Shown here one piece after another: positions 26,575 through 35,209 of a DNA stretch of 64,000 bases; the stretch's first letter is position 1; each line of letters starts with the position of its first letter. The stretch comes from Geomobilibacter sp964432205. Lineage in GTDB: Bacteria; Desulfobacterota; Desulfuromonadia; Geobacterales; DSM-12255. Below the pieces are notes generated by a model. The model saw only the letters and a program-made list of their open reading frames with translations, searched no databases and was not told the DNA's origin. Made by a program: the position numbers and the translations under genes. The DNA lies in contig CAYSMK010000021.1 in the NCBI GenBank assembly GCA_964432205.1, forward strand, positions 25,463 through 89,462. Reading direction: 5' to 3'.

Positions 26575-29454
26575 CTAGATGATGGCCTTCAGATAGGCGA
26601 TGGTATTTTCCCGCTTCATCTGTTTGATCTCTTCCGGGTTCACTTCCACGAACTTCTCGTCAGGCGTGACCTTGAACAGCGGTTGCCCCTTCTGGACGAT
26701 GCTGCCGTCCGCTCCCTGCATGATGGTCCGCTCAATGGTGCCGGAGAAGGTGGCCCGGACCGTGTTGAACATCTTCATGACCTCGATGATGTACAGGGCC
26801 TGGCCCTTTTCGAAATGCATCCCTTCGGTGACGAACGGCGGCAGGCCGGGGGCCTCCTGACCATAGTACATGCCGCCGCAGATGGCGACGATCTCGTCGG
26901 CCTTGGTGGCGGGCGGCGGTACCAGGACCTTCTTCATCCGGGTCTGCAGTTCGGCGTCGTGCAGATAGTCGGGGATCGTGACCTCCAGGTCGTCTTCCAC
27001 CTTGAACGCCCAGAACTTGGTGTTGTCGGCAATGATGAACAGCATGCCGAGCAGCTCCAGGCCGGCCTCGAATCCCATATGGGCGGACTGTATCTCCAGC
27101 CACTCTTCGGCAGAGAACCCTCCTTGGGGCTTTTCCTTCTCCAGCAGAGCCGAGAGCTTGTCGAACTCGTGCATCCCCAGCGTGAACCGTTCGGACAGGG
27201 TAGCATAAAAACGCAGGCCATCCTGGAGCAGGTCGTTGTCATGGCCCCAGATTACCTCGGCAGCCGGAGCGGCCGGATCAAAGGTCATGTTCAGGTACTC
27301 ATAGGTGTCGGCCAGTATGACAAAGGGGTTGTCATGCCATACCACTTTCCCCTTCTCCATGGTGAAGTTGTTCCGGTTGAGAGAGAGCCAGCCCGAGAGG
27401 AGGTGCGGATCCTCCAGCAGCCGGTCCATGGGGCGGGTAACCAGGGTCCCCTTGCGGTCGAGGATCTGCGACATGCTCTTGCCGATGGTGGCGTCGTCCG
27501 GGAACTGCTCGGCCATCTTCTTGGCGTAGTGCTTCTTCAGCTGTAAAAATGCCGCTACCGTGTCGAGCTTGCTGGCCTCTTCCTTCAACTGGCCGACCAG
27601 GGTGAGGTACGGCACGACAAAACGGGTAGTCGGCTTGGCCATGACGTTCTGACCGAGGAACCAGTTGACCAGACCGTAGTGGAACTCCAGGTTGGTGGCC
27701 AGGTCGGAGCCGCGGAGCGTGGTCTTGCCGAGCACCTTTGACAGATGCAGGTAACTGGCGAGCCGGTCCTCCCCCTTGGTGAGGAGCAGGGCGATGTTGG
27801 AGTCGTAGGCACCGGCCACCTTGTAACGCATGAACATGCCGGTGTCCGGGTTCACCAGGCAGATCCCCTGGTCGTCGCGGATCTCGCCTTCGATCGGCGC
27901 GGACCAGTAACGGATCATGCCGCCGGCGTGGGGTGACAGTGACGCATCGGTGGCGTTGAGGCGGGCCTCGGCGCTGGCGCCGAAGCGGGGAATCCGCTCC
28001 GGCTTGGGGAGCCGCTTCTTGTGTCGCGCCAGCAGGGCCATCGCCTCCACCAGTGACTCGACGATGAAGAAGTCGTTCTTGTCCTTGGGGTTGGTGAACT
28101 TGAGCGAGTAGCAGAGTTCGGACACCCGGTGCTCAACCTGGATCCGGGTGTTTACCTCCATGAAGTAGTAGCGGTCCCGGTCAACGATGCACTCGAAGGT
28201 GGAGGCGGAATCGAGCCCAACGGCCTGGCCGAACTTGGTGGAGTCCTCCTCCATCCTTTTCAGCACCTTCAGGTCGCTCTCCAGCGCCTTCACCTCGGCC
28301 TTGCGACCCGCCTGCTTGGCCTTTTCGATGGCCAGGGCCAGACTTTCCTGGGTCACGGAGATTTCCAGCAGCTTCTGTTCGTGCATCTGCAGGGAGCAGT
28401 CGCGGCCACCCAGCGAGACGCACCACTCGCCATTTCCCAGCAGCTGGATCTCGTTGTGGCGGGTCTGCTCGATGTTCAGCTCGACCAGCACGTTCTTGTT
28501 GTCACCGATGCCGTTGGCCTTGACCTCGTTGAGCACTTCCCGCACCAGGGTCGGGGTTTCGGCTGCCGCGTCCTTGATCTGCTTTTCGGTCGGGTTCTTG
28601 GCCGTCAACAGCGAGGCGCCGAGAATCCTCTGCCCCTTGCCGCCGCCGCCGCCGATCGCCTTGAGGCGGATCCTGCTCCCCGGGTACTCTTTGAACATGT
28701 TCACGACTTCGACCTGTACCTGGGCGGAGAGCTCCTCAATGGAGTAGAGATCGAGCCCCTTTTCGTAGGAGGCGTAGAGGATCTGGTCAGCCAGGTCCTC
28801 CAAGGAGAGCTTGGCATCCTTCAGCAGCTTGGCGTCCAGCTCGATCCCCTCGGCCTTGGCCAGGGCCAGCAGCTTCTCCCGGGTCGGGTGCTTCTTGACC
28901 AGGGTGCGGGCCGTGACGTTGTTGATGCCCGGCGTAACGCTGACTCCCACCTGGAGGGCGGTCCGCTTGGCTTCGTCCTTCTTGCCGGCATCGGCCTGGG
29001 TCCGGGAGTTGGGGCCGATGAACGACAGGCCGGCCTTTTCGATCTCGGCAACGAACTCCTCGTCCTCGGCCATGAAGCCATAGCCGGCGAACACGGAGTC
29101 GTAGTTGTTGTCCTTGGCAATCTGGATGATCTGGCCGATCCGTTCGACCCGCTCTTCCTTGCTGGCACCGGTATAGTCGGGTACGCGGTGGACACGGGTG
29201 GAATCGGTCAGCTGGCGCAGTTCGGGGGCAAGGGCGTTGGCGTAGACGATGGAGTCCTTCTCGGAGAGGAGGATGCCGTAATGGGATATCCCCATCTCTT
29301 CAAAGACATCCATGGCCTCTTTCCTGATCGGGCCACGGCAGACAATGAGGGGTTTCAGGTCCTCACAGGCGAACGTGCGGACCCATTCGGATGGGGAGTT
29401 GCCCAGGCGGCGGTCCCGGTGAATAAGAGGGTTGTTCATGTACAGGTCGGTCAT
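26575..29454 (-). CDS. Biotin carboxylase with C-terminal biotinyl domain (propionyl/acyl-CoA carboxylase alpha-type)
   Basis: The 959-residue product has a biotin carboxylase N-terminal domain, an ATP-grasp domain (RLKAIGGGGGKGQRIL near residue 265, FMEVNTRIQVEHRVSE near 430), a large middle region of about 350 residues and a C-terminal biotinyl domain. The biotin lysine is in IIEVMKM near residue 893. Standard alpha subunits are about 650-670 residues, so this one is unusually long, with extra sequence in the ATP-grasp region and before the carrier. With the adjacent carboxyltransferase and the mutase and epimerase downstream, propionyl-CoA is the most likely substrate; the sequence does not prove it. 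Confidence 0.9.
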   Translation of the reverse strand: MTDLYMNNPLIHRDRRLGNSPSEWVRTFACEDLKPLIVCRGPIRKEAMDVFEEMGISHYGILLSEKDSIVYANALAPELRQLTDSTRVHRVPDYTGASKEERVERIGQIIQIAKDNNYDSVFAGYGFMAEDEEFVAEIEKAGLSFIGPNSRTQADAGKKDEAKRTALQVGVSVTPGINNVTARTLVKKHPTREKLLALAKAEGIELDAKLLKDAKLSLEDLADQILYASYEKGLDLYSIEELSAQVQVEVVNMFKEYPGSRIRLKAIGGGGGKGQRILGASLLTAKNPTEKQIKDAAAETPTLVREVLNEVKANGIGDNKNVLVELNIEQTRHNEIQLLGNGEWCVSLGGRDCSLQMHEQKLLEISVTQESLALAIEKAKQAGRKAEVKALESDLKVLKRMEEDSTKFGQAVGLDSASTFECIVDRDRYYFMEVNTRIQVEHRVSELCYSLKFTNPKDKNDFFIVESLVEAMALLARHKKRLPKPERIPRFGASAEARLNATDASLSPHAGGMIRYWSAPIEGEIRDDQGICLVNPDTGMFMRYKVAGAYDSNIALLLTKGEDRLASYLHLSKVLGKTTLRGSDLATNLEFHYGLVNWFLGQNVMAKPTTRFVVPYLTLVGQLKEEASKLDTVAAFLQLKKHYAKKMAEQFPDDATIGKSMSQILDRKGTLVTRPMDRLLEDPHLLSGWLSLNRNNFTMEKGKVVWHDNPFVILADTYEYLNMTFDPAAPAAEVIWGHDNDLLQDGLRFYATLSERFTLGMHEFDKLSALLEKEKPQGGFSAEEWLEIQSAHMGFEAGLELLGMLFIIADNTKFWAFKVEDDLEVTIPDYLHDAELQTRMKKVLVPPPATKADEIVAICGGMYYGQEAPGLPPFVTEGMHFEKGQALYIIEVMKMFNTVRATFSGTIERTIMQGADGSIVQKGQPLFKVTPDEKFVEVNPEEIKQMKRENTIAYLKAII

Positions 29455-29493
29455 TGGTATCTATCTCCAATTCAAAGAATAAGATAAATTCGA

Positions 29494-29597
29494 TTCAACA
29501 CAGAGGCGCAGAGGACACAGAGAAAACCGTTTTGTCCAATATCGGCCTGTTCGGCATAGTTTTGTGCCTTTGCAGTTCTCTGTGTCTCTGTGTTGAA
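29494..29597. repeat. Short inverted-repeat element related to the GxxExxY cassette ends
   Basis: TTCAACACAGAG...ACACAGAGAA at 29494-29524 is inverted at 29576-29597 (TTCTCTGTGTCTCTGTGTTG). The left arm has one extra 9-nt unit. The 50 bp between the arms contain no gene. The repeat unit (CACAGAGA) is a one-base variant of the CACGGAGA unit in the 23.7-24.1 kb cassette. The element fills most of the 155-bp gap between the carboxyltransferase and biotin carboxylase genes. Confidence 0.75.
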
Positions 29598-29609
29598 CTA
29601 GATATGCCT

Positions 29610-31334
29610 CTAATGGAACTCGCGCTGCGGGCCGCCCATCGGTGCCGGCTTGTAGTGCCGCATCAGGAATGCTATGTTTTCTCCCAGTACCTGACGCAGA
29701 TCGGTGGGCATGACGATGGAGGAGATGGAGCCCAGGGCCAGACCTTCCTTCGGGTTCATCAGTTCCTTTTCGTACCGCTGGTTCAGGGCAGTTTCCTGGC
29801 CCTTCAGCCACTCAGCCGCTTCCTTCTCCGCATCCTGCTTGGCGGAGGCACCTTCCATACCGCACTTGATCCGCTCCTCGGTTCCCTTCTTGACCAGGTC
29901 GGCAGCGGCGGCGCGTATCTTGCGGAGATCGTCCTTGTAGACGAACTCCTTGCCGGCCGGCCCCATGACCGCCAGGCGGGTGGTGGGAAGCGCCAGCACC
30001 AGGTCGGCGCCGGTGGGGTAGTTGTTGTAGGAGGCGTAGGCGCCGCCGTATGCGTTGCGCAGGATCAGCAGGATCCGCGGCGTGCGGACGTCAACGATGG
30101 AATCGAGCATGGAGCGGCCGGCCTGCACGATGCCGCGGGACTCCTGCTCGCGACCCGGCAGGAAGCCGGTGGTGTCTTCCATGAAGATGATCGGTATGTT
30201 GTAGATGTTGCAGAAGCGGACAAAGCGGGCGATCTTCACCGCCGAATCGCAGTCGATCTGGCCGGAGGAGACCGCCGAGTTGTTGGCCACGAAGCCGACC
30301 ACCTGCCCGCCTACACGACCGAAGGCCGTAACCGCTTCCTTGGCCCGCTCCGGCTGCAGTTCGAAATAGTCGCCATGGTCGCAGATCTGCTGGATGACGA
30401 TGGAAACGTCGAACGGGGTGTTGAAGCCGGTTGGCGAGTTGAAGGCCTTCTTCAGCAGGGTGTTGATCTCCCAGGTCTTCCGGTCGAGCGGGTCACTGGT
30501 CTCCTGGAAGGGGGCACCGACGCCGCTGTTGTCCGGGATGTAGGAGAGGAGCCGCACCGCGGTCCTGAGAGCCCCGACTTCGTCGGCCACGGTCAGGTCG
30601 GCCACGCCGGACTTACCGTGCACTTTGGGTCCGCCAAGCTCTTCCGGGGTGATGTCCTCGCCCAGGACCGACTTGACCACGCCGGGACCGGTGAGGCCGA
30701 AGAAGGTGTCGTTGGGCTGGATGACGAAGCTTCCCTGGCGTGGCAGGTAGGAGCCGCCGCCGGCGTTGAAGCCGAACATGCACATGATGGAGGGAACCAC
30801 ACCGCTGATCTTGCGCAGGGCGGTGAACGCCTCGGCGTAGCCGTCAAGGCCGCCGACCCCTGCCGGCACGAAGGCGCCTGCCGAGTCGTTCATGCCGATG
30901 AGAGGGATACCCTTCTCACCGGCCATGTTGAAGAGCCGGGCCAGCTTGCTGCCGTTGGTGGCGTCGATGGAACCGGCGCGGACCGTGAAATCATGGCCGT
31001 ACACCGCCACGTCGCGGCCGCCGATATTGAGAATGGCGGTCACCAGGGAGGCGCCGTCCAGGTTCTTGCCCCAGTTCTGGTACAGCACGTTGGGGGCCTT
31101 GTCGGAAAGCACCTTGAGCCTCTCCCAGACCGTCATCCGCTTCTTGAAGTGCTGTTTTTCGATCTGATCGATCTTGACCGATTTGATGGGGCGCTGGATG
31201 AGGTCGTACCCCTCCTTCATCGCCTCTTCGTAGCCGCCGGTCACCCGGGAGATCTCGCCCGGAATGGTAAATTCGACTTTCTCAGGTGGGTCAAACGGGT
31301 TCTTCAACTGGGGTTTGATCGCATTCTTCGACAT
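29610..31334 (-). CDS. Acyl-CoA carboxylase carboxyltransferase subunit (propionyl-CoA type)
   Basis: The 574-residue product is a carboxyltransferase beta-type subunit with two crotonase-like halves. The first half has the acyl-CoA oxyanion region GIPLIGMNDSAGAFVPAGV near residue 145 and FGFNAGGGSYLPR near 190. The second has NIPIIFMEDTTGFLPGREQE near 382 and LRNAYGGAYASYN near 420. It transfers CO2 from carboxybiotin to the acyl-CoA, probably propionyl-CoA. It is about 60 residues longer than usual. It is transcribed first after the regulator, followed by its biotin carboxylase partner. Confidence 0.92.
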   Translation of the reverse strand: MSKNAIKPQLKNPFDPPEKVEFTIPGEISRVTGGYEEAMKEGYDLIQRPIKSVKIDQIEKQHFKKRMTVWERLKVLSDKAPNVLYQNWGKNLDGASLVTAILNIGGRDVAVYGHDFTVRAGSIDATNGSKLARLFNMAGEKGIPLIGMNDSAGAFVPAGVGGLDGYAEAFTALRKISGVVPSIMCMFGFNAGGGSYLPRQGSFVIQPNDTFFGLTGPGVVKSVLGEDITPEELGGPKVHGKSGVADLTVADEVGALRTAVRLLSYIPDNSGVGAPFQETSDPLDRKTWEINTLLKKAFNSPTGFNTPFDVSIVIQQICDHGDYFELQPERAKEAVTAFGRVGGQVVGFVANNSAVSSGQIDCDSAVKIARFVRFCNIYNIPIIFMEDTTGFLPGREQESRGIVQAGRSMLDSIVDVRTPRILLILRNAYGGAYASYNNYPTGADLVLALPTTRLAVMGPAGKEFVYKDDLRKIRAAAADLVKKGTEERIKCGMEGASAKQDAEKEAAEWLKGQETALNQRYEKELMNPKEGLALGSISSIVMPTDLRQVLGENIAFLMRHYKPAPMGGPQREFH

Positions 31335-31421
31335 CTCGGACTTCCTTCCGGTTCATGGGATTAAGTACCGCAAATAATTTCGGTTCAAGAGCGGACTGCT
31401 CTGCAAACCGCGAATCAAAGA

Positions 31422-31985
31422 TTATCTGGTAACGACCGCCAGCACCTTGACTTCATTGCCATCCTTGGAAAGGAGGCGATGGCGTAACGAAGAGTCGAAG
31501 TAGACGCAGTCTTCTTCATAGAGCGTGATCCGTTCGTCTTCCAGGAGCAGTTCCGCTGTTCCCTTCATGACGAAAAGAAACTCTTCACCGTCGTGGCTGT
31601 AGGTGTTTTCTTCCACGGCCTTCTCCGAAACGGTCAGGAGAAACGGTTCCATTTTCTTGTTCTGCTTGCGGAAGGAGAGGGATTCGTACGAGTAGCCCTG
31701 ATTGGTGCCGGCCCGCGAGATGACACGCGGTATCATCTTTCGTTCTTCCTTGCGGACCACCTCGTAACGGTACTCTTCCTCGTCCTCGGTGAAGAAGATG
31801 CCGATCTTCACGTCGAAGAATTTGGCGATCTTGGAGAGGGTGGCGATGGGAGGCGAGACGTTGTTGTTCTCGATCTGTGAGATCAGTGCGGGCGAGAACC
31901 CGGTTTCGCGGGCAACCGCTTGAAGGGTAAGCTTTTTGGCGAGGCGCAGCCTTTTGATCTTTGCCCCGATATTGTAGTCGGTCAT
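31422..31985 (-). CDS. XRE-family regulator with C-terminal cupin
   Basis: This 187-residue regulator has an N-terminal helix-turn-helix (LTLQAVARETGFSPALISQI, residues 19-38) and a C-terminal cupin domain (YSHDGEEFLFVMKGTAELLL near 128, then YFDSSLRHRL). Cupin-type XRE proteins usually sense a small ligand. It lies 87 bp upstream of the carboxyltransferase gene on the same strand, so it is the likely controller of the propionyl-CoA operon and may be autoregulated. A good sigma-70 promoter is visible upstream. Confidence 0.92.
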   Translation of the reverse strand: MTDYNIGAKIKRLRLAKKLTLQAVARETGFSPALISQIENNNVSPPIATLSKIAKFFDVKIGIFFTEDEEEYRYEVVRKEERKMIPRVISRAGTNQGYSYESLSFRKQNKKMEPFLLTVSEKAVEENTYSHDGEEFLFVMKGTAELLLEDERITLYEEDCVYFDSSLRHRLLSKDGNEVKVLAVVTR

Positions 31986-32041
31986 CTGTCAATGCTCCGG
32001 TTCTACACAGATTGCAATAAAACTGGTTTTTATTTCGGCTA

Positions 32042-32070
32042 AAAATACTCAAATAGCAAAAAGCTGTCAA
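32042..32070 (-). promoter_or_regulatory. Probable sigma-70 promoter of the XRE regulator
   Basis: On the minus strand TTGACA (32070-32065) and TATTTT (32047-32042) are separated by 17 bp. The start codon is about 57 bp downstream. Confidence 0.6.
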
Positions 32071-32078
32071 TAGTTATT

Positions 32079-32090
32079 TTGTATACACAA
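32079..32090. promoter_or_regulatory. TTGTATAC operator-like site
   Basis: TTGTATACACAA lies just upstream of the -35 box of the XRE regulator. It shares TGTATAC with the palindrome in front of the GntR gene at 52.1 kb and fits the general FCD-type GntR half-site. Regulation by that protein is inference. Confidence 0.4.
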
Positions 32091-32255
32091 GCAGGCTAAA
32101 ATGGCATGCATAAAGGAAAAAGAGGGGAGCTTGTATGACGTTGTCTGCGCGGTGATTGGGCGTGGGGGCGGGGGAATTTTTGATTTGACTGAAATGTGGG
32201 CTTGGTGGGAACGGCTCGGGGTGGGGGCGCAGACGGTGTTTACCTAATCTGTTTT

Positions 32256-32297
32256 CATGACCGTATGCAAACGTGGGGAGGTTTGCATACGGTCATG
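32256..32297. repeat. Perfect 17-bp inverted repeat after glcF
   Basis: CATGACCGTATGCAAAC and GTTTGCATACGGTCATG form a perfect 17-bp stem around an 8-nt loop, 12 bp after the glcF stop. On the minus strand the stem is followed by AAAACAG, so it is not a classical terminator. Confidence 0.8.
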
Positions 32298-32309
32298 ATG
32301 TAGCGCGGC

Positions 32310-33620
32310 TCAACGTTGTTTCCGTTTGTCAGCCGGCACGGTCAGCCTGCGGGCCAGGAGTTCAAGGGTATGGAGAACCCTGACGCCACTGCCGTGCTGT
32401 TTGAGGCCGTCGGAAAGCTGCATCATGCAGCCGGGACAGCCGGTAACTACGGCCCGGGCGCCGGTATTGACGATGGCGGCGCTCTTCATCCGGTTGATGG
32501 CCAAAGAGCTCTCGTAGTGATAGACATTGAAGGTTCCGCCGAGGCCGCAGCATTTGTCGGCCCCCTCCATCTCGGCAAGGTCGATCCCGGGTGTAGCTCT
32601 TAGCAGCTCCCGGGGCTGTCTGGTGATGGCCCGGGTCCGCAGGTGGCACGGGTCATGGTAGGTGATGCGCACCTCACCGCCGGCTCCGGTTTCCTCGGGG
32701 TTCAATCCCAGCTGTTGGAGCAACTGGGCCGCGTCGACGGTCTTTGCGGCAATTGCCTTGAGTCGGGCCGCCAGTTCCGGGTGCCTCTTCCCCACCAGAT
32801 TGGGGTAGAACTTGTGCAGTGCCCCTCCGCAGGTGGCACAGGCAGTCATTATGTAGTCGGCGTCAAAACGCTCCAGTTCGGCCAGGTTTCTTTCCGCCAG
32901 TTCCCGCACCGTGTCCAGGTCTCCGCCGGACATCCCCGGCAGGCCGCAGCACTGCTGGTTCTTGGGAATGATGACGGTACACCCGAGATGCCGGAACAAT
33001 GCCAGTGCTGCCTCTCCCACCTGCGGATAGCAGAAATTGGTCATGCACCCCACAAAATAGACGATGCGCGGCTTGCCAGGTTCACCGGGGATCAGTTCGG
33101 GGTGCCGCTCCAGAAAAGGTTTTTTGGCAATGGGAGGAATGTGACGCTTGCCGCCGACAAAGGGGAGTGGGAACCGGAGTCGTAAGCCCGAGGTCTCCGG
33201 CACCTTGCGGAAGAACAGGGGGCCGAGAATCCGGGCGGCTGCGGCGCCGAACTTCATCAACGACCGGTTGCGGATCACCCGCCCCACGGCCGAGTGGAAG
33301 GTGGTGAGGCCCCGTTGCCGGGCCAGCGCCTCCCGGGCAACCATGACGATCTCGTCGGTCGGCACTTCGTTGGGACACTTTTCCACGCAGCTGCCGCAGA
33401 GCAGGCACTTGGACATGGCGCTATAGGTGGCGTCATCCAGCGTTATGTCCCCCTTCAGCAGGTGCTGGGCCAGCGCCACCTTGCCCCGTGCCACGGCCGG
33501 CTCACGCTGAAAGGCGGTGAATGCCGGGCAGTGCGCCCGGCAGGCGCCACACTTGACGCATTTCTTCAGTTCCTGTTCGACTCGTTTGAGTGCCTCAACT
33601 TGTTGATTCTTCTTTTCCAA
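32310..33620 (-). CDS. glcF: Iron-sulfur subunit of a glycolate/lactate oxidase
   Basis: The 436-residue product has two 4Fe-4S ferredoxin motifs (CVKCGACRAHCP near residue 21 and CLLCGSCVEKCP near 72) and two CCG domains (QQCCGLPGMSGG near 220, KCCGLGGTFN near 360). This is the GlcF/heterodisulfide-reductase-like electron-transfer subunit that takes electrons from a flavin partner. The partner GlcD-like gene lies directly upstream with a repeat in between. With larA in the same cluster, oxidation of D-lactate is the most probable use; glycolate is the alternative. Confidence 0.9.
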   Translation of the reverse strand: MEKKNQQVEALKRVEQELKKCVKCGACRAHCPAFTAFQREPAVARGKVALAQHLLKGDITLDDATYSAMSKCLLCGSCVEKCPNEVPTDEIVMVAREALARQRGLTTFHSAVGRVIRNRSLMKFGAAAARILGPLFFRKVPETSGLRLRFPLPFVGGKRHIPPIAKKPFLERHPELIPGEPGKPRIVYFVGCMTNFCYPQVGEAALALFRHLGCTVIIPKNQQCCGLPGMSGGDLDTVRELAERNLAELERFDADYIMTACATCGGALHKFYPNLVGKRHPELAARLKAIAAKTVDAAQLLQQLGLNPEETGAGGEVRITYHDPCHLRTRAITRQPRELLRATPGIDLAEMEGADKCCGLGGTFNVYHYESSLAINRMKSAAIVNTGARAVVTGCPGCMMQLSDGLKQHGSGVRVLHTLELLARRLTVPADKRKQR

Positions 33621-33649
33621 TTATCGACCTTTTTGAGGGGCGTCGATTT

Positions 33650-33757
33650 TTCGCAAGGTCAAGGCGCCCGAGGGATGACGCGGAGGCGTAGCAGCGCTAC
33701 GCCGCACAAGGAATCCCGAAGGGCAACGCCGAGATTGCGGAAAAGCGGCGTCCCCGT
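33650..33757. repeat. REP-like intergenic repeat, copy 1
   Basis: This gap sequence has a central palindrome GGAGGCGTAG-CAGCGCTACGCCGCAC and outer arms TTTTCGCAA and TTGCGGAAAA that are roughly inverted. The same core occurs at 36.6 kb. It fills almost the whole gap between glcF and glcD. Confidence 0.75.
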
Positions 33758-35137
33758 CTACGCCGGGAACATCTTGCCCGGGTTGAGAATGTTATTCGGG
33801 TCCAGCGCCGCCTTGATCGCCTGCATCGCCGCCACCTGGGCCGGTTTCAGTTCCAGGTGGATGTAGGGCTGCTTGGCCAGGCCCACCCCGTGTTCGCCCG
33901 ACATGGTGCCGTTCAGGTCAAGGGCGGCCCGGAATATTTCGGCAATGGCTTCATGGGCCTTTGCCTCCAGTCCGGGCACGGCTTTGTCGATCATGACGTT
34001 GACATGGATGTTGCCGTCACCGGCATGGCCGAAATTGACGATCGGGATGTCGTATTTCTGCTGAATCCTGTCGATCTGCCGGATTACCTCCGGCACCCTG
34101 GAGCGCGGCACGACAATGTCCTCGTTGAACTTGTCCGGGTTCACATCCCGTAAGGAAGGGGACACCAGGCGGCGCACCTTCCAGAGGGCCTCGGACTCGG
34201 CGGCATCCTTGGCGATCTTGCACTCCACCAACCCGAGCGGCTTGATCAACTCCTGGATACGGCTCGCCTGTTTTTCGATCAGGTCCCGGTCGCCATCCAC
34301 CTCGATGAGCAGCACTGCCCGGCCGCTGGCGGGAATGCCGAGGTTGAATCGTTTCTCGACGCACTGGAGGGTGGCGTAGTCCATGAATTCCAGCGTGGTC
34401 GGGATGATCTTGTTGCCGATGATGGTGGACACCGCCTTGGCTGCACCGTCGATGGAGTCGAAGATGGTGAGCATGGTCTTCTTTGCTTCCGGTAACGGCA
34501 GCAGCTTGAAGATGATCTTGGTGATTACCCCGAGGGTTCCTTCCGATCCGCAGAGCAGGCGGGTCAGGTCGTATCCCACCACCCCTTTGTAGGTCTCGCC
34601 GCCGGTGCGGATGATCTCGCCCGTCGGCAGCACCACCTCCAGCCCCATGACGAAGTCGCGGGTGACACCGTATTTGACGCAGCGGGGACCGCCGGCATTC
34701 TCGGCCACGTTGCCGCCCAGGGTGGAGAACTTGAGGGATGCCGGGTCGGGCGGATAAAAGAGTCCGAGCTTTTCAACCTCGATCTGGAACTGCTCGGTGA
34801 CCACGCCCGGCTCCACCTCGGCGATGAGGTTTTCCGTATCAATGCGCAGGATGCGGTTCAGCCGTGTCACCACCAGGACGATACCCCCCCCCTTGGGGAG
34901 CGCCCCACCGGTGAAGCCGCTGCCGGCACCGCGGGGGAATACCGGGAATTTTTCGGTATTGGCCAGCTTGAGTATCCGGGCGACCTCTTCCGGGTTCCCG
35001 GGATGAACGACGGCATCGGGGAGGAATTCCATCTGGGTGGCGTCGTAACCGTAACAGATCAGGTCCTGTCGATCGGTGACGACGTTGTCGGCGCCGACGA
35101 TGCTTCTCAGTTGATCAAGGATGCGTTTGTCAAGCAT
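33758..35137 (-). CDS. glcD: FAD-linked oxidase subunit of a glycolate/D-lactate dehydrogenase
   Basis: The 459-residue flavoprotein has the FAD_binding_4 domain (VFPRGAGSGFTGGALPKGGG near residue 70, LGGNVAENAGGPRCVKYG near 135) and the FAD-oxidase C domain (NFGHAGDGNIHVN near 375, SGEHGVGLAKQ near 420). It oxidises a 2-hydroxyacid and passes electrons to the GlcF partner. The ATG at 35137 (MLDKRILDQL) was preferred because similarity starts there; an upstream in-frame extension reads through a different repeat. The cluster larA-glcD-glcF suggests use of both lactate isomers. Confidence 0.92.
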   Translation of the reverse strand: MLDKRILDQLRSIVGADNVVTDRQDLICYGYDATQMEFLPDAVVHPGNPEEVARILKLANTEKFPVFPRGAGSGFTGGALPKGGGIVLVVTRLNRILRIDTENLIAEVEPGVVTEQFQIEVEKLGLFYPPDPASLKFSTLGGNVAENAGGPRCVKYGVTRDFVMGLEVVLPTGEIIRTGGETYKGVVGYDLTRLLCGSEGTLGVITKIIFKLLPLPEAKKTMLTIFDSIDGAAKAVSTIIGNKIIPTTLEFMDYATLQCVEKRFNLGIPASGRAVLLIEVDGDRDLIEKQASRIQELIKPLGLVECKIAKDAAESEALWKVRRLVSPSLRDVNPDKFNEDIVVPRSRVPEVIRQIDRIQQKYDIPIVNFGHAGDGNIHVNVMIDKAVPGLEAKAHEAIAEIFRAALDLNGTMSGEHGVGLAKQPYIHLELKPAQVAAMQAIKAALDPNNILNPGKMFPA

Positions 35138-35162
35138 GGGTCTCTTTCGCATTATTGAAATT

Positions 35163-35209
35163 GTAGGGGCAGGGTTCCCCTGCCCCGGGCGCGGCAACCA
35201 CGCCCCTAC
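35163..35209. repeat. Nested hairpin repeat between glcD and larA
   Basis: The element begins GTAGGGGC and ends GCCCCTAC, with an internal GGGGCAGGGTTCCCCTGCCCC-type stem (20-nt part: GGGGCAGGGTTCCCCTGCCC). The larA stop codon (TAG, 35206-35208) lies inside its end. Confidence 0.75.

Noticed and set aside
28129..29487. A 452-codon plus-strand frame across the biotin carboxylase gene
   Set aside because: It is a shadow of the minus-strand enzyme with no motif or ribosome site.
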